A stretch of 64,000 bases of DNA from Bacteroidales bacterium (GCA_017541145.1 JAFXZT010000043.1:26215-90214), one strand, 5' to 3'; numbered from the stretch's first letter, positions 1 to 9,723 are shown. The notes: generated by a model from the letters alone, not told the origin. Translations and numbers: made by a program.

Positions 1-2
1 AA

Positions 3-1490
3 CTTGTTTATCGCACTTCGGCTCTCTTGAAAGAAGTAACCGACCTAAAACTTCTCAATAGGTCGCTTACTGAGCAGTTGGCAAAGTCGCAGGCTGAGAT
101 TTTACGCCTTGAGAATATTCTCGCAATGGTTGCGCCTGAATCTCTGCCAAAAGGTGTTAAATTCAACATCGGCTCCAACACATTGAGATTCAAGATGGCT
201 ACGGTTTTGTTCGTTGATATACGTGGCTTCAAAAATATATCTTCGGAATCTCCCGGCTCCAATTTTATTGATGAGTTGGATCAAATTTTTATTCATTTCG
301 ACGAAATCGCCAATGATTTTAATCTTCAGACAGTTAAGACAATTGGCGATGCCTACATGTGCGTTGGCGGCATTCCTAAAAAAAATATTACAAACCCTAT
401 TGATGTGGTGCTCGCCGCAATGGAAATGAAACGTTATCTGAAAGACCTCAAAGACGAATACACTAAAAAACATAACAGTTTTTGGGAATTACGAATCGGT
501 ATTCATACCGGTCCTGTAATTGCTACGCCTCAAGGTAAAAAGAAAATCTCTTACGATATAAAAGGTGAGACCGTTAACATCGCATCTCGAATGGCATCTG
601 CTGCCGATGTTGAGAAAATTAATGTTTCGGTTTATACTTACGAATTGGTAAAAGATTATTTTCAAACAGAATATAACGGTTTAACACCTGTAAAATATCA
701 AGGTGATTTGGAGATGTATTATATTAAGCGTCTGAAACCGGCTTATTCTGTTGACAGACAACTTGGTGAACATCCTAATGAGAATTTTACAATAAAGTAT
801 TTGCTTAGACAATTCACTGATCTTCAAGAAGAAATACTTGATAAATTAGAGAAAGAATTACCTAAGTATTTACATTATCATAATTTCAAGCATACAATTG
901 ATGTTGTAAATCAAGCCGAACTTATCGGTTATGGCGAAGGTGTTGACGACGAAGACATCCTTTTGTTGAAAACTGCTGCACTTTTCCACGATACCGGCAT
1001 GATTGTAGGGTGTGAAAATCATGAATATTACGGTACTCAGATTGCCCGTGAATATCTTCCGTCGTGGAAATATACTCAAGATCAGATTGATAAAATTTGT
1101 ACTTTGATTATGGCAACACAATTGCCTCCTAATCCGCAAAACTTACTTGAAAAAATTATGTGTGACGCCGATTTGGATTATCTTGGTCGTACTGATTTTA
1201 TTCCAATCAGCAATTCGCTTTACGATGAACTTATACAATCTGGGCAAAAGATTTCTATACTTGATTGGAACAAAAATCAAGTAAAATTCTTAACCGGACA
1301 TCAGTATTTTACAAGTACAGCGTTGCGATTGAGAATGGTAGGCAAGGAGTATCAAATAGAACGTCTGTCAAAACTTATTGAAGAAGACGAGGCAAAACTT
1401 GCGGCTTCCGGAACTTTAGATTATGTTGAACATCGTACTGATGAACCGGATGTTGCAGCGCGTATCGAAAGTGATTCTTCAGATCATTAA
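3..1490 (+). CDS. Class III adenylate cyclase fused to HD phosphohydrolase domain (5' partial)
   Basis: The reading frame is open to the left edge, so the gene probably starts outside the window; the first usable in-window start is a TTG at 27, and residues below count from it. A short coiled coil (about 5-35) leads into a class III nucleotide cyclase domain (about 55-235). It has both metal-binding Asp (D64, D108), Lys104 and Asp177 at the positions that select adenine, and the transition-state pair Asn184/Arg188. This supports cAMP synthesis from ATP. A C-terminal HD domain follows (about 265-430) with H289, the H321-D322 pair and D382. Known HD domains of this kind hydrolyse phosphoesters, including cyclic nucleotides. 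A synthase and a possible hydrolase on one chain is the notable point. An N-terminal sensory region may lie upstream. Confidence 0.85.
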   Translation, partial: LVYRTSALLKEVTDLKLLNRSLTEQLAKSQAEILRLENILAMVAPESLPKGVKFNIGSNTLRFKMATVLFVDIRGFKNISSESPGSNFIDELDQIFIHFDEIANDFNLQTVKTIGDAYMCVGGIPKKNITNPIDVVLAAMEMKRYLKDLKDEYTKKHNSFWELRIGIHTGPVIATPQGKKKISYDIKGETVNIASRMASAADVEKINVSVYTYELVKDYFQTEYNGLTPVKYQGDLEMYYIKRLKPAYSVDRQLGEHPNENFTIKYLLRQFTDLQEEILDKLEKELPKYLHYHNFKHTIDVVNQAELIGYGEGVDDEDILLLKTAALFHDTGMIVGCENHEYYGTQIAREYLPSWKYTQDQIDKICTLIMATQLPPNPQNLLEKIMCDADLDYLGRTDFIPISNSLYDELIQSGQKISILDWNKNQVKFLTGHQYFTSTALRLRMVGKEYQIERLSKLIEEDEAKLAASGTLDYVEHRTDEPDVAARIESDSSDH

Positions 1491-1509
1491 TATAACGCTT
1501 ATTTGATTT

Positions 1510-2739
1510 ATGAACGAAAAAATACTCACCTTTGTTTGGCTCAACCGCCTTTTTGATTCCTCAGAATTGTTTACTACCGAGGGTGAGATTGTTTCGATTA
1601 TAAAAACCGGTTTGCTCAATACACAATCCGGACCGGATATTACTGATGCTCAAATTCGTATCGGATCTATACTTTGGGTTGGAAACGTGGAATTTCATGT
1701 AAAATCTTCGCATTGGAAACTACATCATCACGATGATGATCCGGCTTATTCCAATATTATTTTACATGTTGTATTTGAAGATGATTTGCCGCTGAGGGAT
1801 AATTACGGTAAACTTGTTTCTACACTTATTTTGCATTTTGGTGATGATTATTTGCAACGCTATGAGATGTTGATGTCTCAAAAAGACAACAAACTTTGTT
1901 CACAACAAATATCCCGTATGGATAATTTTACAAGTTTGGGATTTCTTACGCGGCTTGCATTGGAACGCCTTGAAAACAAAACTCAAAGATTCAAAGAGAT
2001 TCTCTCTATTAATCACAATGATTGGTATCAAACCTTTTGGCAAATTTTGGCTCGTAATTTCGGATTCGGAAAAAATAATGATGGTTTTGAGTTGACAGCA
2101 AAAGCCTTACCTTATAAATTGATTCTCAAGAATTTTGAAAGTTTTCAAGATGTTTTGTCGATGTTGATGGGGCAGGCGGGATTTTTGGATTCTACTCATT
2201 ATAATGGTGCTGACAAAGAATTGTTGACAAGTCGCTACCGATACAATCAACTCCGTTATAATCTTGAGCCGATGAATACATCGATTTGGAAATTTAGTGG
2301 ATTTCGTCCGCAAAATTCTCCATTTGTTAGAATGCGTCAACTTGCAGCTATTATTACCAAAAGTCAGTTTTTGATGTCGGAATTATTGGAATGCAAGTCA
2401 TTGGAAGAGTTTATCGAATTTTTTAATTTTCAGTCAAATATTGAAATTCCGGCTTTGAGTATAAGTTGTCGTAGATTGTTGATTATTAATTTAGTTTGTC
2501 CGTTGCTTGTCTTGTATTCGCAGCAACATGACCATAGTCAGCATGCAGATATCGCTGTCAGTTTGTTAGAAGAATTGCCGAGCGAAGAAAACAGTATTGT
2601 AAAACGTTGTCGGGAATCCGGCATGATAATAAACGATGCACTTGGTTCTCAAGCATGTCTTCAGCTTCAAAATTCATATTGTCAACAACTTAGATGTATC
2701 GAATGTCAAATCGGTAGAATATTTGTATCACGTGGATAA
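1510..2739 (+). CDS. DUF2851 family protein
   Basis: This 409-residue protein matches, by recognition, the Bacteroidota DUF2851 family, whose function is unknown. The N-terminal part has the family pattern: an early TEGE motif, then NTQSGPD, GNVEFHVKSSHW and a histidine/aspartate-rich stretch (HHHDDDP). This arrangement resembles a metal-dependent nuclease-like core, but that is only inference. No signal peptide or membrane segment is visible, so it is probably cytoplasmic. The C-terminus has a Cys cluster (CLQLQNSYCQQLRCIEC) that could bind a metal. It starts 20 bp after the cyclase gene on the same strand and ends at a strong shared terminator. Confidence 0.75.
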   Translation: MNEKILTFVWLNRLFDSSELFTTEGEIVSIIKTGLLNTQSGPDITDAQIRIGSILWVGNVEFHVKSSHWKLHHHDDDPAYSNIILHVVFEDDLPLRDNYGKLVSTLILHFGDDYLQRYEMLMSQKDNKLCSQQISRMDNFTSLGFLTRLALERLENKTQRFKEILSINHNDWYQTFWQILARNFGFGKNNDGFELTAKALPYKLILKNFESFQDVLSMLMGQAGFLDSTHYNGADKELLTSRYRYNQLRYNLEPMNTSIWKFSGFRPQNSPFVRMRQLAAIITKSQFLMSELLECKSLEEFIEFFNFQSNIEIPALSISCRRLLIINLVCPLLVLYSQQHDHSQHADIAVSLLEELPSEENSIVKRCRESGMIINDALGSQACLQLQNSYCQQLRCIECQIGRIFVSRG

Positions 2740-2742
2740 AAT

Positions 2743-2787
2743 AAAAAAGTCCGAAATAGAAATTTCATCTGTTTCGGACTTTTTTGT
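2743..2787. terminator. Bidirectional intrinsic terminator
   Basis: Arms AAAAAAGTCCGAAA (2743-2756) and TTTCGGACTTTTTT (2772-2785) form a perfect hairpin flanked by A and T tracts. It sits between two genes that converge on it, ending at 2739 (+) and 2790 (-), so it can terminate both. Confidence 0.9.
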
Positions 2788-2789
2788 TT

Positions 2790-4046
2790 TTATGTTTTCA
2801 TTTTCTTTTTCTTGGCGGCGGGAAAGAGTACATTGTTGAGAATCAGTCTGTAGCCGGGTGAGTTCGGATGAACATCCAAGTCTGTTTTGGGGTCGCCTAC
2901 ATAATGAACATAATCCTCAGGGTCGTGACCTGCATACCATGTCCATGTTCCTTTGCCGTATTCGCCGTGAATATATCTCGCTTCGTTTAACGATTTGTTT
3001 TCTCCGAGAATCAATACCGATGATTTTATCAACTCTTTGCGATATGCTGTGGTTTGTCCCATAAAACCGTTGATAACTGCTTCGTGATTTTGTACTAACA
3101 TCGTTGGTACGGGATCCCATTTCGCCGAAAAGTCAAACAATGTGAAAACATCATCATTCTGACCAACTTGTCGCGTACGTGTGGCATCTATGTTTGAATA
3201 CTCGTAAATATTGGGATCTATTTCCAATTTGAAGTCCTTGAATGCAAATGTTTTGTTGAAGTCAAGCTTTTTCTGACAATCGGGATCTATGCCGTCGCCG
3301 TCAAACATCGGTTGACAAATATCCACTCCTTCAGCAGACAACGCAATATCAAAACTGTCTGTGGCTGAGCACATCGCAAACATAAAACCGCCTTCGCCAA
3401 CAAAATCTTTCATCGTTTTGGCAACTGCCAATTTCAATTGCGAGACTTTAGAAAAGCCCATTTTCTGTGCTAATGCCGTAAATTCTTTTACTTGATTGAT
3501 ATACCATGGTGCATTTTTGTACATCGCATAAAATTTACCGAATTGACCCGTAAAATCTTCGTGGTGAACATGCAGCCAATCATATTTGGAAAGTTCTCCG
3601 GTGAGAATTTCCTCGTCGTAAACCACCGTGTAAGGTATTTCAGCGTAGGTGAGTACCAACATCACGGCATCGTCCCAAGGTTTGTATGTTTTGGGCGCAT
3701 AAACCGCTATTTTGGGGGCTTTCTCCAATTTTATTTGCTCCATGTTGACATCATTACGTGATATCTCGGTCAAAATCTGATTGGCAGCTCCGTCGGCTAT
3801 TTGTTCAAATTTTACATTTCTTAGCCTGCACATCGTTGCTATATCTTGATTGTAATCCGATAAAAAGCTGCCTCCGCGATAGTTGAGAAGCCATTCTGCC
3901 GACATGCCTTTCTCCAATATTGCGTAGCATACACCGTAAGCTTTCAAATGGTTGGTTTGGGTTTCGTCCATCGGAATTAATATCTTTAGAGCGAAACTTT
4001 GTATCGTAATTAATATTAATGTAAATGTCAAAATAATCTTGTTCAT
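2790..4046 (-). CDS. Secreted protein of the Bacteroidota family often labelled asparagine synthetase B
   Basis: The 418-residue protein starts with a clear signal peptide (hydrophobic residues about 4-19, cleavage near SFA-LKI), so it is exported. The mature start KILIPMDETQTNHLKAYG is the signature of a conserved Bacteroidales family that databases often call asparagine synthetase B. The sequence does not support that name. True AsnB has an N-terminal Cys nucleophile, a glutaminase domain and a PP-loop SGGxDS motif, and none is visible. The periplasmic location also argues against it. The chain contains HHEDF and GEGGFMFAMCSATDSFD motifs; the real function is unknown. It is probably a single-gene unit. 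Confidence 0.7.
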   Translation of the reverse strand: MNKIILTFTLILITIQSFALKILIPMDETQTNHLKAYGVCYAILEKGMSAEWLLNYRGGSFLSDYNQDIATMCRLRNVKFEQIADGAANQILTEISRNDVNMEQIKLEKAPKIAVYAPKTYKPWDDAVMLVLTYAEIPYTVVYDEEILTGELSKYDWLHVHHEDFTGQFGKFYAMYKNAPWYINQVKEFTALAQKMGFSKVSQLKLAVAKTMKDFVGEGGFMFAMCSATDSFDIALSAEGVDICQPMFDGDGIDPDCQKKLDFNKTFAFKDFKLEIDPNIYEYSNIDATRTRQVGQNDDVFTLFDFSAKWDPVPTMLVQNHEAVINGFMGQTTAYRKELIKSSVLILGENKSLNEARYIHGEYGKGTWTWYAGHDPEDYVHYVGDPKTDLDVHPNSPGYRLILNNVLFPAAKKKKMKT

Positions 4047-4181
4047 GTTCTTAGTATTTAGGTATATAAAAAATGTTGGAAAACGACGGCAATTTCATAT
4101 TTTGTTACGATATGATTTTAATTTTTTTACCATCATTTCCCAACATATTTTTTTTAAATATATGGTGATTATTAAAAATCC

Positions 4182-5780
4182 TTAGAATGGCGCATCCTCT
4201 TGAGGTGGGGGAGGAGCTCCCGGTGTTCCAAACGGATTTGGCGAACTGAAGGGGTCAAAACTGTCTGTACTTCCGCCCATGTTGTTCATCGATGAGCCAA
4301 AGGTTTGTGTCATATTGCCCGAATCGTCCAACGCCGGTATGCCTGATGCCAAGCCCATTGAATCCCATTCTTCAAATCGCGCAAATTCTCCGCGGAATCT
4401 TAGGTTGACATCGCAAGTTGCACCGTTTCTGTGCTTTGCGATGATTACTTGACCTAGTCCTTGAGTTGACTGACCTTCCGCATCTTGTACCACACCGTAA
4501 TATTCAGGACGGTGGATAAAACATACGATGTCGGCATCCTGCTCGATAGCTCCTGAGTCACGCAAGTCGTTCAATTGTGGTCGCATATCACCACCACGGG
4601 CTACTGTACTACGGCTCAACTGTGACAACGCGATTATCGGAACGTTCAATTCCTTTGCCAACTGCTTGATACCACGGGAGATTGTTGATACTTCCTGCTC
4701 GCGGTTGCCTCTTACCTCAGGAGGTCCTGACATCAGCTGCAAGTAGTCAATCATCACCATACCGATATTGTGTTGCATCTTCAGACGGATACATTTACTT
4801 CTTAGCTCAAACAGCGATATTGCAGCTGTATCGTCGATATACAATGGCGCGTCTTGCAGATTCTTAATCTTACTGTCAAGTTGTACCCATTCGTGTTCCT
4901 CAAGTTTACCTGTACGGATTTTTTCTGAGGATAACTCTGTTTCTGAAACAATCAAACGGTTAACCAACTGAACAGCCGACATTTCCAGTGAGAATATCAG
5001 TACCGGTACTTTAAAATTTACCGTCATGTTTCTCGCCATGGAGAGAATAAACGCAGTTTTACCCATCGCCGGACGGGCTGCTACTACTATCATATCCGAA
5101 TTCTGCCAACCTTGTGTAATACGGTCAAGAGATGTAAAACCCGAAGGTACACCTGAAAGACCGTCTGTACGTTTGGCAGCCTCTTCTATCATGTGGATTG
5201 ATTCTTTGATAACATCATTCATCGATTTGGTTTGAGTCTTGATGTTACCGTTAGCAAGATCGAAAATAGATTTTTCCGAAAAACTTAATATATCATCCAC
5301 ATCAGTAGTCTGATCGTAAGCCTTTGATTCTATTTCTGTTGCGATTTTAATAAGTTCTCTTTGGATATATTTTTGCTGCAATATGCGTGCATGATACTCC
5401 AAATGCGCAGCCGAACCCACTTTCTCGGTGAGCGATGCGATATAATAAGCACCTCCCACATCCTCCAAAACACCATCTTTTTGAAGTTGCTCTACTACAG
5501 TATAAATATCAATAGGCAACTGTGCAGAAGATAGTCTGAGGATTGCTTGGTAAATTTTCTTGTGTGCCTCTGTGTAGAAACTGTCGGCGCTTAGGATATT
5601 GAAAACATCAATTTCCGCGCCCTGTTCTATCATGATAGCTCCCAAAACGACTTCCTCCAACTGCAAGTCATGTGGAGGTATACGGCCGTATTGGTCGTTA
5701 ACATGCATTATCATAGAGGTCTCGTTACCTTTGCGGGATTTACCCAAAGCACGAGGTTGTTTGTCGTTAGAAGTTGGCAT
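4182..5780 (-). CDS. dnaB: Replicative DNA helicase DnaB
   Basis: DnaB is the hexameric ATP-dependent helicase that unwinds DNA at the replication fork. The 532-residue protein has the N-terminal DnaB domain (about 35-140, starting PPHDLQLEEVVLGA) and the RecA-like C-terminal ATPase domain. The Walker A ARPAMGKT lies at about 235-242, and the Walker B region MVMIDYLQLM with the SRSTVARGGDMRP segment follows. The C-terminal tail is Pro/Gly/Ser-rich and disordered-looking (about 485-532). There is no intein, and the length fits the Bacteroidota family. It lies 23 bp downstream of accA on the same strand and is probably co-transcribed with it. Confidence 0.97.
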   Translation of the reverse strand: MPTSNDKQPRALGKSRKGNETSMIMHVNDQYGRIPPHDLQLEEVVLGAIMIEQGAEIDVFNILSADSFYTEAHKKIYQAILRLSSAQLPIDIYTVVEQLQKDGVLEDVGGAYYIASLTEKVGSAAHLEYHARILQQKYIQRELIKIATEIESKAYDQTTDVDDILSFSEKSIFDLANGNIKTQTKSMNDVIKESIHMIEEAAKRTDGLSGVPSGFTSLDRITQGWQNSDMIVVAARPAMGKTAFILSMARNMTVNFKVPVLIFSLEMSAVQLVNRLIVSETELSSEKIRTGKLEEHEWVQLDSKIKNLQDAPLYIDDTAAISLFELRSKCIRLKMQHNIGMVMIDYLQLMSGPPEVRGNREQEVSTISRGIKQLAKELNVPIIALSQLSRSTVARGGDMRPQLNDLRDSGAIEQDADIVCFIHRPEYYGVVQDAEGQSTQGLGQVIIAKHRNGATCDVNLRFRGEFARFEEWDSMGLASGIPALDDSGNMTQTFGSSMNNMGGSTDSFDPFSSPNPFGTPGAPPPPQEDAPF

Positions 5781-5803
5781 TATATTGTTTATCAGACTTT
5801 TTA

Positions 5804-6754
5804 TTATTCATTGAAAACACCCATTGCGCAGAATTTATCTATTCTGTTCTTTACCAATTGGTCAATAGGAGTTTTGCGCAGTTCTGCAATTGTATCAAGA
5901 ATTGTTTTCTTAACAGTTGCATACATCTGAGCAGGGTCTGAGTGAGCACCGCCTACAGGTTCCGGAATAATACCGTCGATAAGTTTGTTGCTATACATAT
6001 CGGTAGCTGTAAGTTTAAGAGCAGCAGCAGCTTCACGTTTGAAATCCCAACTGCGCCACAAAATACTTGAGCAAGATTCCGGAGCGATTACAGAATACCA
6101 TGTATTTTCCAACATATAAACCTTGTCGCCAACGCCGATACCGATAGCACCGCCCGATGCACCTTCACCTATTACTATACAGATGATAGGAACTTTGATA
6201 CGGAACATCTCATAGATATTGCGTGCAATAGCCTCAGCCTGACCTCTTTCTTCAGCTTCAGAACCGGGATATGCACCCGGGGTATCTATAAGAGTTACAA
6301 TCGGTTTGTTGAACTTTTCAGCCAAACGCATAAGTCTGAGAGCCTTGCGGTATCCTTCCGGATTTGCCATACCAAAATTTCTGTATTGACGAAGTTTGGT
6401 ATTTTCACCCTTTTGCTGACCGATAAACATGATTGACTCTCCGTCAACTTTGCCCCAGCCGCCTACCATAGCGGTGTCGTCCTTGATGTTTCTATCGCCG
6501 TGAAGTTCAATAAACTCGTCACAGATATTTCTTACATAGCCGAGAGTATAAGGACGCTCCGGGTGTCTTGAAACTTGAACCCGTTGCCAAGGGGTGAGAT
6601 TTTTGTAAATATCTTTTCTTGTATTTACAATTTTCTCTTTAAGTTCGTCTATAGTCTGATCGATGTCGACAGAGCCGGCTTTCTTGATTTCTTCAGCCTT
6701 TGCGAGCTGTTCCTCAAGGTCCTGTATAGGTTGTTCAAATTCAAGTAATTGCAT
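5804..6754 (-). CDS. accA: Acetyl-CoA carboxylase carboxyltransferase subunit alpha
   Basis: AccA is the alpha subunit of the carboxyltransferase that moves CO2 from carboxybiotin to acetyl-CoA, giving malonyl-CoA for fatty-acid synthesis. The 316-residue length matches the family. The crotonase-like core contains [21 protein letters not shown] and the [15 protein letters not shown] oxyanion-hole segment, followed by [13 protein letters not shown]. The N-terminal 60 residues form the usual helical coil. accB and accC are about 5 kb away at 11.8-13.7 kb on the other strand; accD is not in the window. A -7 box on the minus strand lies at 6807-6814. Confidence 0.97.
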   Translation of the reverse strand: MQLLEFEQPIQDLEEQLAKAEEIKKAGSVDIDQTIDELKEKIVNTRKDIYKNLTPWQRVQVSRHPERPYTLGYVRNICDEFIELHGDRNIKDDTAMVGGWGKVDGESIMFIGQQKGENTKLRQYRNFGMANPEGYRKALRLMRLAEKFNKPIVTLIDTPGAYPGSEAEERGQAEAIARNIYEMFRIKVPIICIVIGEGASGGAIGIGVGDKVYMLENTWYSVIAPESCSSILWRSWDFKREAAAALKLTATDMYSNKLIDGIIPEPVGGAHSDPAQMYATVKKTILDTIAELRKTPIDQLVKNRIDKFCAMGVFNE

Positions 6755-6806
6755 ATTGTTTTATATTTTTTTGTTTTGCGCATTTCGCGCCAATTAACAT
6801 TCGGCA

Positions 6807-6814
6807 CAAAATTA
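6807..6814 (-). promoter_or_regulatory. Possible accA promoter (-7 box only)
   Basis: The minus strand reads TAATTTTG, a perfect match to the Bacteroidota -7 element TAnnTTTG, 53 bp before the accA start. No good TTTG -33 element is present at the right distance, so support is partial. Confidence 0.4.
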
Positions 6815-7150
6815 TAAAATTTAATAATTAAAACGAATTAATTTTTTCTTATTATAATTATGTGAGTTTTTTAAATTTTATTTTTCGGTTTTGACTTCTT
6901 TTTTTATAACATATCTTACTTATTGTAAATGAGAATTTTAACATCTCGTTATTATTTTGATTATTAACTCAACTTTCGCAAATGAAATTTTTTAATTATC
7001 ATCGAAGTGAACGAATTAATACTTTCGTTGTTTGCCGTGTGTGCAAATTCATGAAACCTAAAATTCAGAAAAATTATTCCGATTAAACCTAAATTATTAG
7101 TGTTATTTTGATTGAAATGATTTATAAAAATGGTTGGTAGTCAATATATA

Positions 7151-7188
7151 AAAACAAAAAGAGGTAGCAGTTTCACAACTACTACCTC
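7151..7188 (-). terminator. Orphan minus-strand terminator-like hairpin
   Basis: GAGGTAG (7161-7167) pairs with CTACCTC (7182-7188), with a further AGTT/AACT pair inside. Read on the minus strand, the hairpin is followed by CTCTTTTTGTTTTT, a good U-tract. No minus-strand gene precedes it, so it may end a small RNA or antisense transcript, or be a remnant. Confidence 0.55.
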
Positions 7189-7306
7189 ATCAAAAAATAA
7201 ACAACTAAAAAAAGAAGTATTTTATAACATGAAACACACCCTTATATACGTAAGTCTTTAAAAAATGTTTCATTTCAATCCTTAAAAAATGTTAAAATAA
7301 TATTTG

Positions 7307-7338
7307 TTTGAATATTCAAAAAATTTATTCTAACTTTG
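7307..7338 (+). promoter_or_regulatory. Bacteroidota-type promoter for the sensor gene
   Basis: TTTG at 7307-7310, a 20-bp spacer, then TAACTTTG at 7331-7338 match the Bacteroidota -33/-7 consensus exactly. Transcription would start near 7343, leaving a leader of about 100 nt before the ATG at 7444. Confidence 0.75.
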
Positions 7339-7443
7339 GGATTGATTTACGGCACAAAATTAAGTATTTTAATTTTTTGGTGCAAAAATTGTTTGAATAT
7401 TCTTGTTAAATATTGTTAAGGAAAAGAAAAATTACCGGAAATA

Positions 7444-9723
7444 ATGAAGACAAATTACAAAAATATTGGCTTTACGATACTTGGAATTATGATAATTTAT
7501 ATCACAATTGCCACGTATTTATTGTACTCGGATTATTCGTCTACATTGCAGAAAACTATCAAGACGTCAGACTATTACGCTATGCACAAGGCTGAGCAAA
7601 TCGCCTCGTATGTAGACGTAAGTTTCGCTAATGCTTCTACGCTTAGCGAGGTGTTGGCATCCGCAAAAAAAAGATTGGATTATAATCTGCTTCCTTTTGC
7701 AGAAGATTGCATGAAAAATTTCATCATTGAAAACGATAATGTGTCGTCAATCACCGTAACTTGGGAATTTTCAGCGGTTTGCCCCAATTGGACGAAACCT
7801 TACGGGCGTTTGGTTGAAAAGTCGTTTATGCATGACGGTTTGCCAAATTTACTTAGGGACACCGTCGATTTGGACGGCGAATATGTCTCTGAAAATTATT
7901 TTCAGTTGAAAAATGGTGCGGTTCATGTGCTTTTTACAAATCCTTACAACAATAATGCTGAATATATTTCTAAAAATTCTTCCCGTATCTGTTATACTAT
8001 TGATACAAGAATTATGTTGGACGGTGTTTTTATCGGTATGATTTCTATTGAACATACTATCGACGATCTTTATGATATGTTGAAATCTATGCCTTTGGAT
8101 TATGCCGGCAGACCTTTTATTGTAGCTAACAACGGTAAAATTTTCGGTCATTCCAATTCTAAGTACGATAATACGCTTTTCCTTGACGCTTATTATGGTG
8201 TAGACCGCAATAATGAACTTATTAAATGTTTGAGCGATGGTATAGTTGGTAGTACTGAATATGCAGATTCTACGCATCTTACATTGATTCCTATTTATGT
8301 AAGAGACAACGGAAGACCTTGGACTTTGGTTTCGGAAGTCGGTACTACAAGAATCTTCCGTCAATCTATTATTAAAGTGTCACAATTCTTTATTTTAACA
8401 TTTTTTGGTTTGGCAGCTATTGTTTTGTTCACATTAATATTTGTTAAACGAAACACTTCACCGCTGAAAAATATTCAAGATGTCATCCGTAAGATAGATC
8501 TTGGTGAGTATGATAAAATTCATCTTTTGGAATCTGCCGACGACGAAATACAAGAATGTTATGATACAGTAAATACCTTGGCATTAAAAATTTCCAAAAC
8601 TTCGGAATTCGCCAACAGTATGGGACAAGGCGATTTGAATATTCAATATAATCCCGAAAATCCTAACGCTCTTGATATCGCACTTCTTAATATGCAGAAA
8701 AACTTGGTAAAAGCTCAATACGAAGAAGAGAATCGTAAAAAAGAGAACGAAAAATTGTCGTGGTCTCAAAACGGTCTTGCTCAGTTGGGTGAATACCTCC
8801 GTATGAATAATACTGATATTTCTGAATTTGCATACAACGTTGTCAGCTTCTTGGTAAAATATCTTGATTCACTTCAGGGCGGATTGTTTGTAACTGTTCA
8901 AGAAGGCGAAACAAAATATTTGAACCTCGAAGCCGCATACGCATTCGACCGTAAAAAACAACTTGAAGGCCGAGTAGAATTCGGTGAGTCGCTCGTAGGA
9001 CGTTGCGCAATAGAAAAGAAGTCAATATTCTTAACCGATGTGCCTGACGGTTATTTGTATATTACATCCGGTTTGGGCGAAAACAAACCGAAATGTATAT
9101 TACTTGTACCGTTGGTATTTGAAGACGAAGTACACGGCGTAATTGAAATTGCATCATTGAATATGATTGAAAAATATCAACAGCAATTCCTTGAAAACGT
9201 TGCCGAGCGTATCGCGTCTACAATTTCTAACATCAAGAAAAATATCAATAGTGCCGAATTGCTTGAAAAATTCCGTCAGCAATCAGATGCACTTGCAATC
9301 CGTCAGCGCGAAGTAGAACAGTCAATTAAAAATATCGACAAATCTCGTAATGAAGTTAGTCTGAAAGAATATGAGATTGACGCAATTATTGATGTATTGT
9401 CGCAAGATTGTATAATCATGAGATACGATACAGACGGACGTGTAACAGATATCAGAGATTTAACCCTCGAACAAACAGGTTACAAACCGAGCGAAATTCT
9501 CGGACATTATCTCAAAGAGATACTTGCAATGACCAAAAACGATATGGAAAACTTTGATATCTTCTGGAACGAAATAATACAAGGTGTAAAACAGACCAGA
9601 AAGTTTACACGAGGCGAAACATTGTACCGTGAGACATTTTCATTAATCAGCGATGAGAAAGGTCGTCCTTACAAAGTAATTAGTGTTGCAGTTCCGATTA
9701 AAAAAACTGTTACTAAAAATTAA
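7444..9723 (+). CDS. Membrane sensor protein: Cache-like, HAMP, GAF and PAS domains, no output domain
   Basis: The 759-residue protein has a membrane segment at about 8-27, an extracytoplasmic sensor region of about 280 residues that reads like a double-Cache domain, and a second membrane segment near 313-333. A HAMP-like linker, a GAF domain (about 445-600, with DVPDGYLYITSGLG), a coiled coil and a C-terminal PAS domain (about 640-755) follow. It ends after the PAS fold. No histidine kinase, GGDEF, cyclase or chemoreceptor signalling tip is present, so the signal must pass to a partner. Its GAF core closely resembles that of the protein encoded at 55316-56119. Its coiled coil contains Glu/Gln pairs that could be methylated, which is inference. 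Confidence 0.8.
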   Translation: MKTNYKNIGFTILGIMIIYITIATYLLYSDYSSTLQKTIKTSDYYAMHKAEQIASYVDVSFANASTLSEVLASAKKRLDYNLLPFAEDCMKNFIIENDNVSSITVTWEFSAVCPNWTKPYGRLVEKSFMHDGLPNLLRDTVDLDGEYVSENYFQLKNGAVHVLFTNPYNNNAEYISKNSSRICYTIDTRIMLDGVFIGMISIEHTIDDLYDMLKSMPLDYAGRPFIVANNGKIFGHSNSKYDNTLFLDAYYGVDRNNELIKCLSDGIVGSTEYADSTHLTLIPIYVRDNGRPWTLVSEVGTTRIFRQSIIKVSQFFILTFFGLAAIVLFTLIFVKRNTSPLKNIQDVIRKIDLGEYDKIHLLESADDEIQECYDTVNTLALKISKTSEFANSMGQGDLNIQYNPENPNALDIALLNMQKNLVKAQYEEENRKKENEKLSWSQNGLAQLGEYLRMNNTDISEFAYNVVSFLVKYLDSLQGGLFVTVQEGETKYLNLEAAYAFDRKKQLEGRVEFGESLVGRCAIEKKSIFLTDVPDGYLYITSGLGENKPKCILLVPLVFEDEVHGVIEIASLNMIEKYQQQFLENVAERIASTISNIKKNINSAELLEKFRQQSDALAIRQREVEQSIKNIDKSRNEVSLKEYEIDAIIDVLSQDCIIMRYDTDGRVTDIRDLTLEQTGYKPSEILGHYLKEILAMTKNDMENFDIFWNEIIQGVKQTRKFTRGETLYRETFSLISDEKGRPYKVISVAVPIKKTVTKN

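Larger units (their letters stand above)
6755..7443. other. AT-rich intergenic region, no gene seen
   Basis: This 689-bp gap separates the divergent accA and sensor genes. It holds the accA -7 box (6807-6814), a hairpin at 7161-7188 that looks like a minus-strand terminator, and the sensor promoter at 7307-7338. The rest is low-complexity A/T sequence with no convincing coding frame. Confidence 0.6.
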
